Below are positions 1 through 6,334 of a DNA stretch of 10,578 bases, piece after piece. The position numbers were made by a program, and so were the translations under genes. Under the pieces are notes generated by a model, which saw only the letters and a list, made by a program, of their open reading frames with translations, did not search any database and was not told the DNA's origin. Positions within the stretch are counted from its first letter, which is position 1. Every line of letters starts with the position of its first letter. Source of the stretch: Bacteroidota bacterium (lineage in GTDB: Bacteria > Bacteroidota > Rhodothermia > Rhodothermales > UBA10348). The stretch lies in assembly GCA_027620595.1 (NCBI GenBank), contig JAQCDI010000057.1:1-10578 (forward strand), in the 5' to 3' direction.

Positions 1-159
1 GTTCGCCCGAATCCTCCAACGCCACCGGCGCAGGCATCGCTTCCCTCCGATCCTCCCGCCACGCCGCGACCCGCCACCGTTCCGGACGCCGCGCCGACCG
101 AAAAGGCATTGTCCCCGGAATCCATCGACCATTTGGTGGCACGTTTCCGGAAGGATTGA
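1..159 (+). CDS. C-terminal tail of an unidentified Pro/Ala-rich protein (partial)
   Basis: Frame 1 is open from the window edge to a TGA at 157-159 and gives 52 residues. The first ~33 residues are disordered-looking and rich in Pro, Ala and Thr (13 prolines in the 52-residue fragment, including NPPT, TPPA and DPPA). The last ~17, ALSPESIDHLVARFRKD, look like a short amphipathic helix with a basic end. A Pro/Ala linker followed by a short terminal helix is common at the C-terminus of modular or envelope proteins, but no family can be recognised from this fragment. It is on the same strand as efp and ends 144 bp before it, and a candidate promoter lies in between, so it may belong to a preceding transcription unit. 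That this frame is coding is inferred from its unbroken reading, composition and ending. Confidence 0.55.
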   Translation, partial: VRPNPPTPPAQASLPSDPPATPRPATVPDAAPTEKALSPESIDHLVARFRKD

Positions 160-226
160 ACCGGCCATGTACGAACCGATACGCGGCCATCCAGGACCAA
201 TACCCCGGATCTTCGTTTTCGCCAAA

Positions 227-258
227 TTGACTCCTCAGAGCCGGAAACGGTATATTTG
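227..258 (+). promoter_or_regulatory. Candidate promoter for the efp-acc operon
   Basis: TTGACT at 227-232 and TATATT at 251-256 are separated by 18 bp, a good match to sigma-70 -35 and -10 boxes. The downstream element extends to TATATTTG (251-258), an exact fit to the Bacteroidota -7 consensus TAnnTTTG, with TTG (227-229) lying 21 bp upstream, within the spacing reported for that promoter class. Transcription would begin around 263-267, giving a leader of about 40 nt before the efp ATG at 304. It is the only AT-rich patch in the intergenic region. Seen in sequence; promoter activity is inferred. Confidence 0.6.
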
Positions 259-303
259 CCGATCTGACCTCTTTCCTGCAATCCATTCCATTCGGTAATC
301 CTG

Positions 304-873
304 ATGGCCGATACGAGCGATTTCCGCAACGGCTTCACCATGAACTGGAACAATGGCGTCTGGACCATTATCGAGTTCCAGCACGTCAAGCCCGGCAAAG
401 GCGGTGCCTTTGTGCGTACCCGTCTGAAGAACGTATCCAACGGCAAGGTCGTGGACAACACGTTCCGCGCCGGCGAGCGGGTCGAAGAGGTCCGCGTCGA
501 GCGCCGGACCTTCCAGTTCCTCTATGAGGATGAACTGGGCCTGCATTTCATGAACACGGACACCTACGAGCAGATCAACCTGCCTGTCGATGCCGTCGAA
601 GGCCGCAAGTTCATCAAGGAAGGCGCCAACATCGACATCCTGATCCACGGCGATACGGAAAAGCCCCTCACCACGGAAATCCCGATGTCGGTGGAATTGA
701 AAGTCACCCAGTGCGATCCGGGCCTCAAGGGAGACACCGCCACGGGTGCCACCAAGCCGGCCACCCTGGAGAGCGGAGCCACCGTCTACGTACCGCTTTT
801 CATCAACGAAGGCGATATCATCCGGGTGAATACGGACAGGGGAGATTACATTACCCGTGTGAGCGCCGGCTGA
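304..873 (+). CDS. efp: Translation elongation factor P
   Basis: EF-P binds between the ribosomal P and E sites and relieves stalling at consecutive prolines. The 189-residue length matches the family. The N-terminal KOW-like domain (about 1-65) carries the tip loop KPGKGGAF at 29-36; Lys32 aligns with E. coli Lys34, the residue that is beta-lysylated there. The central OB domain follows (about 66-126), and the C-terminal OB domain (about 130-189) ends with the conserved block GDIIRVNTDRGDYITRV. The ATG at 304 is chosen because it starts directly on the family's N-terminus. There is no Shine-Dalgarno sequence before it. The tip Lys, rather than Arg or a Pro-flanked unmodified loop, suggests modification, but no epmA/epmB-like modifier is in the window. 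It is the first gene of the train, 68 bp before accB. Confidence 0.97.
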   Translation: MADTSDFRNGFTMNWNNGVWTIIEFQHVKPGKGGAFVRTRLKNVSNGKVVDNTFRAGERVEEVRVERRTFQFLYEDELGLHFMNTDTYEQINLPVDAVEGRKFIKEGANIDILIHGDTEKPLTTEIPMSVELKVTQCDPGLKGDTATGATKPATLESGATVYVPLFINEGDIIRVNTDRGDYITRVSAG

Positions 874-879
874 CCCGGC
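865..879 (+). other. Small GC-rich inverted repeat at the efp stop codon
   Basis: GCCGG (865-869) and CCGGC (875-879) form a 5-bp stem around a 5-nt loop that includes most of the efp stop codon (871-873). No T tract follows, so it is not an intrinsic terminator. It could be a weak mRNA-processing or stability hairpin, or chance in GC-rich DNA. Confidence 0.25.
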
Positions 880-927
880 CTGTTGGCTGACTGTCCGTCT
901 TCGTCCCCGCCATTGCCCTCAGAAAGC

Positions 928-933
928 GAGAGG
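928..933 (+). promoter_or_regulatory. Ribosome binding site of accB
   Basis: GAGAGG lies 8 nt before the accB ATG at 942. It is one of only two clear Shine-Dalgarno-like sites among the ten starts in the window, and it supports ATG 942 as the accB start. Confidence 0.55.
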
Positions 934-941
934 AACCCCCC

Positions 942-1397
942 ATGGATCTGAAACACCTGCGCGAAGTGCTGGAGCTCGTGGCCTCGTGCGACGTCTCGGA
1001 AGTCGAGATCGAGGAAGAGGATCTTCGGCTCGTGATCCGCAAGCACGCTCCGGCAGCGGCCCCGCAGATCACCTATGCCGCCGCACCAGCGCCCGCTGTT
1101 GCTCCGGCACCCGCTGCGCCTGTACCAGCCGCAGCCCCCGCCGAAGCCAAACCCTCCGGAACGCAGGTCCGCGCTCCCATCGTGGGTACATACTATTCCG
1201 CCCCCAACCCGGATTCGCCTTCCTTTGTCAAGGTGGGCCAGAAGGTCAGCGTCGGAGACACCCTCTGCATCATCGAAGCCATGAAGCTGATGAACGAGAT
1301 TGAGTGTGAAGTCTCCGGGACGGTCACGGCCATCCTGGTCGAGAACGGAACGCCGGTCGAGTACGACCAGCCTCTCTTCGTCATCGATCCGAGCTGA
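942..1397 (+). CDS. accB: Biotin carboxyl carrier protein of acetyl-CoA carboxylase
   Basis: AccB carries the biotin that is carboxylated by AccC and delivers CO2 to the carboxyltransferase to form malonyl-CoA, the first committed step of fatty acid synthesis. The 151 residues have the standard layout. An N-terminal helical region, MDLKHLREVLELVASCDVSE, is followed by an acidic patch (about 1-35). A flexible Ala/Pro linker spans about 36-72. The C-terminal biotinyl domain spans about 76-150, with the biotinylation motif EAMKLMNEI in which Lys115 is the acceptor. The insert at about 84-95 (YYSAPNPDSPSF) corresponds to the 'thumb' typical of bacterial BCCP, separating it from other biotinyl or lipoyl domains. 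It sits 14 bp ahead of accC, the usual pairing. A biotin protein ligase (BirA) is required but is not encoded here. Confidence 0.97.
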   Translation: MDLKHLREVLELVASCDVSEVEIEEEDLRLVIRKHAPAAAPQITYAAAPAPAVAPAPAAPVPAAAPAEAKPSGTQVRAPIVGTYYSAPNPDSPSFVKVGQKVSVGDTLCIIEAMKLMNEIECEVSGTVTAILVENGTPVEYDQPLFVIDPS

Positions 1398-1411
1398 ACC
1401 CCGCCAAGCCT

Positions 1412-2770
1412 GTGATCAAGAAAGTCCTCATCGCCAACCGGGGCGAAATAGCCCTTCGCATCCTTCGCACCTGTCATGAGATGGGACTGGAGACCGTAGC
1501 GGTCTACTCGACGGCCGATCGGGACTCCCTGCATGTCCGGTTTGCCGACGAGGCCGTCTGCATCGGTCCTCCTGCCGGACGCGATTCCTACCTGCGGATG
1601 GACCGCATCATTGCGGCAGCCGAAGTGACCGGTGCCGATGCCATCCACCCCGGATACGGATTCCTTGCCGAGAACGCCGATTTCTCAGCCATCTGCAAGG
1701 ACCACGGCATCAAATTCATCGGCCCTGACCCCGAAACCATCCGGTTGATGGGAGACAAGAGCCTGGCCAAGGACACCATGGCCAAGGCCGGTGTGCCGGT
1801 GGTACCGGGGTCCGACGGGGAAGTGCCCAATGCAAAGGAAGGCAAGAAAATTGCCGACGAGATGGGCTACCCGGTCATGATCAAGGCCAGCGCCGGTGGC
1901 GGTGGTCGCGGCATGCGGGTGTGCTGGAAGAGCGAGGAGTTCGAGAAACTGTTCACCACGGCCAGCAACGAGGCCGAAGCGGCCTTCGGCAACGGCGGGG
2001 GCTATGTCGAGAAGTTCGTGACCGGACCTCGCCACGTGGAGATCCAGATCCTCGGCGATGGCAAGGGCAACGTGATCCACTTCGGGGAGCGTGAGTGCTC
2101 CATCCAGCGCCGGCACCAGAAACTGCTCGAAGAATCTCCCTCCCCCATCGTGGACGAGAATCTGCGTCGGGCCATGGGAGAAGCGGCCATCAAGGGTGCC
2201 AAGGCGGTCAACTATGAAGGCGCCGCCACGGTGGAATTCCTCGTGGACAGCCAGGGCAACTTCTACTTCATGGAGATGAACACCCGTATCCAGGTGGAGC
2301 ATCCCGTGACGGAGGAAGTGGCCGACTGCGACCTGGTGGAATACCAGATCCACGTAGCCATGGGCGAGAACATCCGCGAGCGGGAAATCAAGCTCGAAGG
2401 ACATGCCATTGAGTGCCGGATCAATGCGGAGGATCCGTTCAAGAACTTCTCCCCCTCCCCGGGCACGATCAAGACTTTCCATCCTCCGGGAGGACACGGT
2501 GTACGCGTGGACACCCACGTCTACACGGGGTACCAGATCCCCCCGTATTACGACTCGATGATTGCAAAGCTCATCGTGCGTGCACGGACCCGGGATCTGG
2601 CCATCCAGAAAATGCTTCGCGCGTTGGACGAGTTCGTCATCGAAGGCGTGAAGACCACGATTCCGTTCCACCAGCAGCTGCTGCGTGACGAGCGTTTCAT
2701 CAAGGGTGATTTTGACACCCGGTTCCTCGAATCCTTTACCCTGCAGGAGGTAGACGATGCAGTTTCCTGA
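1412..2770 (+). CDS. accC: Biotin carboxylase subunit of acetyl-CoA carboxylase
   Basis: AccC uses ATP and bicarbonate to carboxylate the biotin on AccB. The 452-residue length is close to E. coli AccC (449). The N-terminal domain begins with IANRGEIALRILR; HPGYGFLAEN is at 79-88. The ATP-grasp domain includes the glycine-rich loop KASAGGGGRGMR (158-169) and the metal/catalytic segment FMEMNTRIQVEHPVTE (286-301), with Glu288, Asn290, Arg292 and Glu296 in place. ECRINAEDP (334-342) supplies Arg336, equivalent to the E. coli active-site Arg338. The start is GTG at 1412, since the conserved N-terminus begins immediately there; no Shine-Dalgarno site is visible. The last 14 nt overlap gcvH, and the C-terminal codons contain the AGGAGG that serves gcvH. 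All key residues are present, so it should be active. Confidence 0.97.
   Translation: MIKKVLIANRGEIALRILRTCHEMGLETVAVYSTADRDSLHVRFADEAVCIGPPAGRDSYLRMDRIIAAAEVTGADAIHPGYGFLAENADFSAICKDHGIKFIGPDPETIRLMGDKSLAKDTMAKAGVPVVPGSDGEVPNAKEGKKIADEMGYPVMIKASAGGGGRGMRVCWKSEEFEKLFTTASNEAEAAFGNGGGYVEKFVTGPRHVEIQILGDGKGNVIHFGERECSIQRRHQKLLEESPSPIVDENLRRAMGEAAIKGAKAVNYEGAATVEFLVDSQGNFYFMEMNTRIQVEHPVTEEVADCDLVEYQIHVAMGENIREREIKLEGHAIECRINAEDPFKNFSPSPGTIKTFHPPGGHGVRVDTHVYTGYQIPPYYDSMIAKLIVRARTRDLAIQKMLRALDEFVIEGVKTTIPFHQQLLRDERFIKGDFDTRFLESFTLQEVDDAVS
2745..2750 (+). promoter_or_regulatory. Strong Shine-Dalgarno site of gcvH inside accC
   Basis: A perfect AGGAGG lies 6 nt before the gcvH ATG at 2757 and inside the accC reading frame (codons for Gln-Glu-Val). 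It is the strongest ribosome binding site in the window and fixes the gcvH start, which overlaps the accC end by 14 nt. Confidence 0.75.
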
Positions 2771-3137
2771 TGGTCTCTATTACACCAAGGACCACGAATG
2801 GCTGAAAGTGGACGGTGCCCTGGGCACGGTCGGCATCACCGACTTTGCACAGTCGGAGCTGGGTGACATTGTCTACGTAGATGTCGACACCCTGGATGAA
2901 TCGGTCTCCAAGGATGGCGTTTTCGGCACCGTTGAAGCCGTGAAGACCGTATCGGAACTGTTCATGCCTGTCAGCGGAACGGTCACGGAATTCAACGAAG
3001 GCCTCGAGGATGCCCCCGAAACGGTCAACAACGATCCCTACGGAGACGGTTGGCTCATCAAGATTGCCATCGAGGATGCTTCCGAGCTCGACGGTCTGCT
3101 TTCTGCCTCTGAATACGCCGCGATGGTCGGCCAGTAG
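2757..3137 (+). CDS. gcvH: Glycine cleavage system H protein (lipoyl carrier)
   Basis: GcvH is a small lipoylated protein that shuttles the aminomethyl group between the P, T and L proteins of the glycine cleavage system. In several bacteria it also acts as the assembly point from which lipoyl groups are passed to other enzymes. The 126 residues match the family: YTKDHEWLKVDG at 9-20, VGITDFAQSELGDIVYVDV at 25-43, the lipoylation motif GTVEAVKTVSEL at 57-68 with Lys63 as acceptor, and the terminal block NNDPYGDGWLIKI at 91-103. Its ATG overlaps the accC end by 14 nt behind a perfect AGGAGG, so translation is probably coupled to accC. No gcvT, gcvP or lipoate ligase is in the window, so the glycine-cleavage role is inferred from the family only. 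Confidence 0.96.
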   Translation: MQFPDGLYYTKDHEWLKVDGALGTVGITDFAQSELGDIVYVDVDTLDESVSKDGVFGTVEAVKTVSELFMPVSGTVTEFNEGLEDAPETVNNDPYGDGWLIKIAIEDASELDGLLSASEYAAMVGQ

Positions 3138-3149
3138 TCCCCACACTCC

Positions 3150-4718
3150 ATGCATCAACGCATCGTCATCCTGGATTTCGGTTCGCAGTTCACCCAGTTG
3201 ATTGCGAGACGGGTCCGGGAGGCCGGAGTCTATTCTGAAATCTGGCCGTGCACGCTCCCTATCGGGGACCTGGCGGCCATGAATCCGCACGGCATCATCC
3301 TCTCCGGCGGCCCGTCCTCGGTATACGATGAGGGCGCACCCCAGCTGGATCCTGCCGTGCTGGGACTCAAGCGGGAGGATGGCTCTGACGTACCCGTTTT
3401 CGGCATCTGCTACGGCCTTCAGGTCATGGCTCATGCGCTGGGCGGAAAAGTACAGTCCGCCGACAAGCGGGAATTCGGGCGAGCCGCGGTTTCCACGAAC
3501 ACCAGCAACCCGCTCTTCGAGGGAATCCCCGAAGGCAGCCAGGTCTGGATGAGTCACGGGGACCACATGACGCGGTTGCCTGACGGCTACGAGATCATTG
3601 CGCACACGGACAATGCCCCCATTGCGGCCGTCCGCTCCACCGCGCATCCGCACTACGGCGTGCAATTCCATCCGGAGGTGCACCACACACAATTCGGACC
3701 CGACATCATCCGCAACTTCGTCATCAAGATCTGCGGTTGTGATGGAGACTGGTCGGCAGCTTCCTTCGTCGAGGAGAAGAAAGAGGAAATCCGCGCCCAG
3801 GTCGGCGATGAGCATGTCATCCTGGGTCTTTCGGGCGGTGTGGATTCCTCCGTGGCCGCCGTGCTGCTGCACGAAGCCATCGGAGACCAACTGACCTGCA
3901 TCTTCGTCAACAACGGCTTGCTCCGCAAAGGAGAATGGGAGCAGGTGCAGAAGACGTTCCGGGACCACTACCGCATCCGCCTCAAGGCCATCGATGCGAG
4001 CGACCTCTTCCTGGATCGTCTCGACGGCGTCGTGGATCCCGAGCGCAAGCGCAAGATCATCGGCAACACGTTCGTCGAGGTGTTCGACAACGCCAAGTCC
4101 GAAATCGTGGCGGAATTGGGTACGAAACCCAAATTCCTGGCCCAGGGCACCCTTTATCCCGACGTTATCGAGAGCGTGTCTTTCAAGGGCCCCTCGGCCA
4201 CCATCAAAACGCACCACAACGTGGGCGGCCTTCCCGAGGAGATGGAGTTCGAAGTGGTGGAACCCTTCCGGGAGCTGTTCAAGGATGAAGTCCGGGCCAT
4301 CGGGCGCCTCCTCGGCGTGCCCGAGGAGATCGTGGGACGGCACCCCTTCCCCGGTCCGGGATTGGGCATCCGTGTCATCGGTCCGGTGACCCGCAAGGAC
4401 CTTGCCCTGCTGCGCGAAGCCGACGACATCTTCATTTCAGAGCTGCGCAAGTGGAACCTGTATGACGATGTGTGGCAAGCCTTTGCCGTCCTTCTGCCCG
4501 TACAGACGGTAGGGGTGATGGGCGATGAGCGGACCTACGAAAATGTGTGCGCCCTTCGGGCCGTGTCGAGTGTCGATGGCATGACGGCTGATTGGTCCCG
4601 CCTTCCCTACGACTTCCTGGCGCATGTCTCCAACCGGATTGTGAACGAGATCCGCGGGATCAACCGGACGGTATACGACATCAGCTCCAAGCCGCCGGCC
4701 ACCATCGAGTGGGAATGA
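3150..4718 (+). CDS. guaA: GMP synthase (glutamine-hydrolysing)
   Basis: GuaA converts XMP to GMP using ATP and glutamine-derived ammonia. The 522 residues contain both modules. The class I glutamine amidotransferase (about 3-195) has the nucleophile Cys87 in GICYGLQ and His174/Glu176 in VQFHPEV. The ATP-pyrophosphatase domain follows, with its P-loop SGGVDSS at 228-234. A C-terminal dimerisation domain includes GRHPFPGPGLGIRV and ends in the invariant-looking tail SKPPATIEWE. The ATG at 3150 is 12 bp after the gcvH stop, lacks a Shine-Dalgarno sequence, and begins directly with the conserved RIVILDFGSQFTQLIARR. The stop codon overlaps the next start by ATGA (4715-4718). All catalytic residues are present. 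Confidence 0.98.
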   Translation: MHQRIVILDFGSQFTQLIARRVREAGVYSEIWPCTLPIGDLAAMNPHGIILSGGPSSVYDEGAPQLDPAVLGLKREDGSDVPVFGICYGLQVMAHALGGKVQSADKREFGRAAVSTNTSNPLFEGIPEGSQVWMSHGDHMTRLPDGYEIIAHTDNAPIAAVRSTAHPHYGVQFHPEVHHTQFGPDIIRNFVIKICGCDGDWSAASFVEEKKEEIRAQVGDEHVILGLSGGVDSSVAAVLLHEAIGDQLTCIFVNNGLLRKGEWEQVQKTFRDHYRIRLKAIDASDLFLDRLDGVVDPERKRKIIGNTFVEVFDNAKSEIVAELGTKPKFLAQGTLYPDVIESVSFKGPSATIKTHHNVGGLPEEMEFEVVEPFRELFKDEVRAIGRLLGVPEEIVGRHPFPGPGLGIRVIGPVTRKDLALLREADDIFISELRKWNLYDDVWQAFAVLLPVQTVGVMGDERTYENVCALRAVSSVDGMTADWSRLPYDFLAHVSNRIVNEIRGINRTVYDISSKPPATIEWE

Positions 4719-6157
4719 ACGTGCGGTTTCCGCGTGCTGCATACCGCCTGATCCTTGTCGGAGCGCTGATGGCCCTGCTGGCACCGGGTGTCCAATCGGT
4801 CGCTGCGCAGAACGGGCAGGTCATCGAGCGCCATCCGCTGGCGGACTCGCTGCTGGCGGCCGGGCTGGAAGCATTCGAAGCCGACCGACTCGATGAGGCC
4901 CGGGACCTTTTTGCACGCATCGGAAGCGAGACGCCGGTCAACGCTGCGTCCTCCACAGCGCGCGTCATGCAGGCCAAAGCCGCCTTCCGCACTGGGGATT
5001 TCGCCGGCGTCCGGACCATCCTTGCCGGCTTCAGCGTGGATTTCCCGGGATCCCGGTATGCCGGATCGGCGCGGACGCTGGAAGAGCAGGCGCTCGAAGC
5101 GGAGCGACAGAAGAGCGAGCCGCCCCTGCAGTTGGGCGTCATCCTCTCCCTCGGTGACGACGAACGGATCCCTTCCCAGCAGCTTTTCAACGGTATCCGC
5201 CTGGCCGTGGATGCCCATAATGAAGATCCCCGCAACCGTCCTGTGCGAATGATTTTCCGGGATATCTCCGGGGCGCCCGATCGCACGGCGCAGGTTGTAG
5301 CGGAGCTGAAGAAGGCAGGAGCCGATGCGATCATCGGCACCCTGTTCTCGGAGCGGGCCGTGGCCGCTGCCGATCAGGCCGACCGGGACCAGATCGTATT
5401 CCTGGCTCCCATGGCTACCGATGAGCGGGTATCCCAAGGGCATCAATATGCGTTCCAGGCCAATCCGACCATGCAGGCACGCGGTCGGGCCATGGCGCGT
5501 TTTGCCGTGAACGGCTTGCGTCTGGACAGCCTCGGCGTCATCACAGTAGCGGACGACCGGGGCGTCGGGGAGCGGCTGGCCGATGGCTTCATACAGGAAG
5601 CATCGGACCTCGGTGCCCAGATCAACCTGATCCAGCTCCTCTCCTCGGAATCCGAATGGTTCACCCTGCCGGACACGCTTTCTGCCGACACGCTGCGCAT
5701 GGTCAATGCCATCTACGTGCCGATGATTGCCGGCAATGCCCCCCAACGCGCAGGGATGATCCTTTCAGCGTTCGACCGCTTCGGCCGCTCGATCCGTCTG
5801 CTGGGCAATGCCTCGTGGCACGACCTTCCGCAGAAGGCTCATGCTTCGCGCTACCTGATGACCTATTCCAATGACTTCTTCCCGGACCTTACCTCAACCG
5901 ACTATCTGCAGTTCGGCTGGGCCTATCGGGATCTGAGCGGGCAGGAAGCAGGTCGACTGGGCGTAAGCGGATTCGACACGACCAGCTTCCTGCTTGAGGC
6001 CCTGAGCCGCCGGGACAGTCGAACCCTCGTGGACCGCATCCGCAACATGTCCGCCTGGGAAGGATTCGGCACCCGGATCCATTTCAATGGCTCGAACGTG
6101 AACCAGGCGCTCTACTTCCATCGCTACCGTGACGACCAGTTGTCCCTGATCCGGTGA
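4715..6157 (+). CDS. Exported protein with N-terminal TPR-like region and type 1 periplasmic-binding (LivK/LpoA-like) domain
   Basis: From ATG 4715, overlapping the guaA stop (ATGA), the product is 480 residues. Residues 1-31 form a signal peptide: basic MNVRFPRAAYR, a hydrophobic core, then SVAA before Gln. There is no lipobox cysteine, so it is probably periplasmic. Residues about 40-130 are helical and TPR-like (LAAGLEAFEADRLDEARDLFARI; AKAAFRTGDFAGVRTILAGF). Residues about 136-480 resemble the type 1 periplasmic-binding fold of branched-chain amino acid receptors: LQLGVILSLGDDE, QLFNGIRLAVDAHNE, ADAIIGTLFSERAVAAAD, IVFLAPMATDERVS, YAFQANPTMQARGRAMARFA and a closing GFDTTSFLLEAL. No permease or ATPase genes are nearby. 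The order, helical repeats then binding fold, resembles LpoA-type activators of penicillin-binding proteins, but a ligand-sensing or orphan transport receptor role is equally possible. Product identity beyond the fold is inference. The frame is open further upstream inside guaA, but the signal peptide fixes this start. Confidence 0.85.
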   Translation: MNVRFPRAAYRLILVGALMALLAPGVQSVAAQNGQVIERHPLADSLLAAGLEAFEADRLDEARDLFARIGSETPVNAASSTARVMQAKAAFRTGDFAGVRTILAGFSVDFPGSRYAGSARTLEEQALEAERQKSEPPLQLGVILSLGDDERIPSQQLFNGIRLAVDAHNEDPRNRPVRMIFRDISGAPDRTAQVVAELKKAGADAIIGTLFSERAVAAADQADRDQIVFLAPMATDERVSQGHQYAFQANPTMQARGRAMARFAVNGLRLDSLGVITVADDRGVGERLADGFIQEASDLGAQINLIQLLSSESEWFTLPDTLSADTLRMVNAIYVPMIAGNAPQRAGMILSAFDRFGRSIRLLGNASWHDLPQKAHASRYLMTYSNDFFPDLTSTDYLQFGWAYRDLSGQEAGRLGVSGFDTTSFLLEALSRRDSRTLVDRIRNMSAWEGFGTRIHFNGSNVNQALYFHRYRDDQLSLIR

Positions 6158-6334
6158 CCTACCGGGCTCTTTCCGGTTTGGAACTGGCCCTTCGGGCAGT
6201 CGTATGAGGCGACCTCCTCCGAAGGATTCGCCTGCCCCTCTCCCCTACGGATCCTGGGAACGTGGCCCGGTGCCACACATACGAAGCGCCCCGGCCCGAC
6301 CGTTACCGGCATGGAGTTGTCCAAATTCCTTCGC
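6158..6334 (+). other. Intergenic gap before bamD with two small inverted repeats
   Basis: At 177 bp this is the longest non-coding stretch downstream of efp. It contains a 7-bp stem with a one-base bulge and TTC loop (6183-6200, ACTG-G-CCC / GGGCAGT), not followed by T residues. A second 5-bp inverted repeat, GTGGC (6262-6266) and GCCAC (6272-6276), flanks CCGGT. I find no TAnnTTTG box and no convincing -35/-10 pair. It may still hold a promoter or operator separating the guaA block from the bamD block, but the sequence alone does not show one. Confidence 0.4.

Noticed and set aside
2482..2494. Palindrome TCCTCC-G-GGAGGA within accC
   Set aside because: It is short, lies inside a conserved coding stretch (HPPGGHG) with no start codon behind it, and is likely a by-product of Pro-Gly codons.
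1685..2671. Minus-strand open frame (328 codons) opposite accC
   Set aside because: It is fully inside accC, its His/Asp/Gly/Val-rich translation is typical of antisense shadows, and it has no recognisable domain.
4308..4328. 8-bp inverted repeat CTCCTCGG / CCGAGGAG in guaA
   Set aside because: It encodes the conserved LLGVPEE segment, and stems of this size are expected by chance in DNA this GC-rich.
2736..4343. Long minus-strand open frame (535 codons) opposite guaA and gcvH
   Set aside because: It is a mirror frame caused by GC-rich codon use in guaA. Its translation shows no family motif, while the + strand carries all GuaA and GcvH catalytic motifs.
4592..4714. Upstream in-frame extension of the exported protein into guaA
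   Set aside because: The added residues translate the conserved guaA 3' end in the wrong frame. The signal peptide begins at ATG 4715, which also makes an ATGA overlap.
4607..5746. Minus-strand open frame (379 codons) opposite the exported protein gene
   Set aside because: It is a shadow frame; the + strand has a clear signal peptide and binding-fold motifs across the same bases.
6183..6200. Hairpin after the exported protein gene as a possible intrinsic terminator
   Set aside because: The stem has a bulge and no T tract follows (CGTATGAGG), so it does not meet the criteria for an intrinsic terminator.
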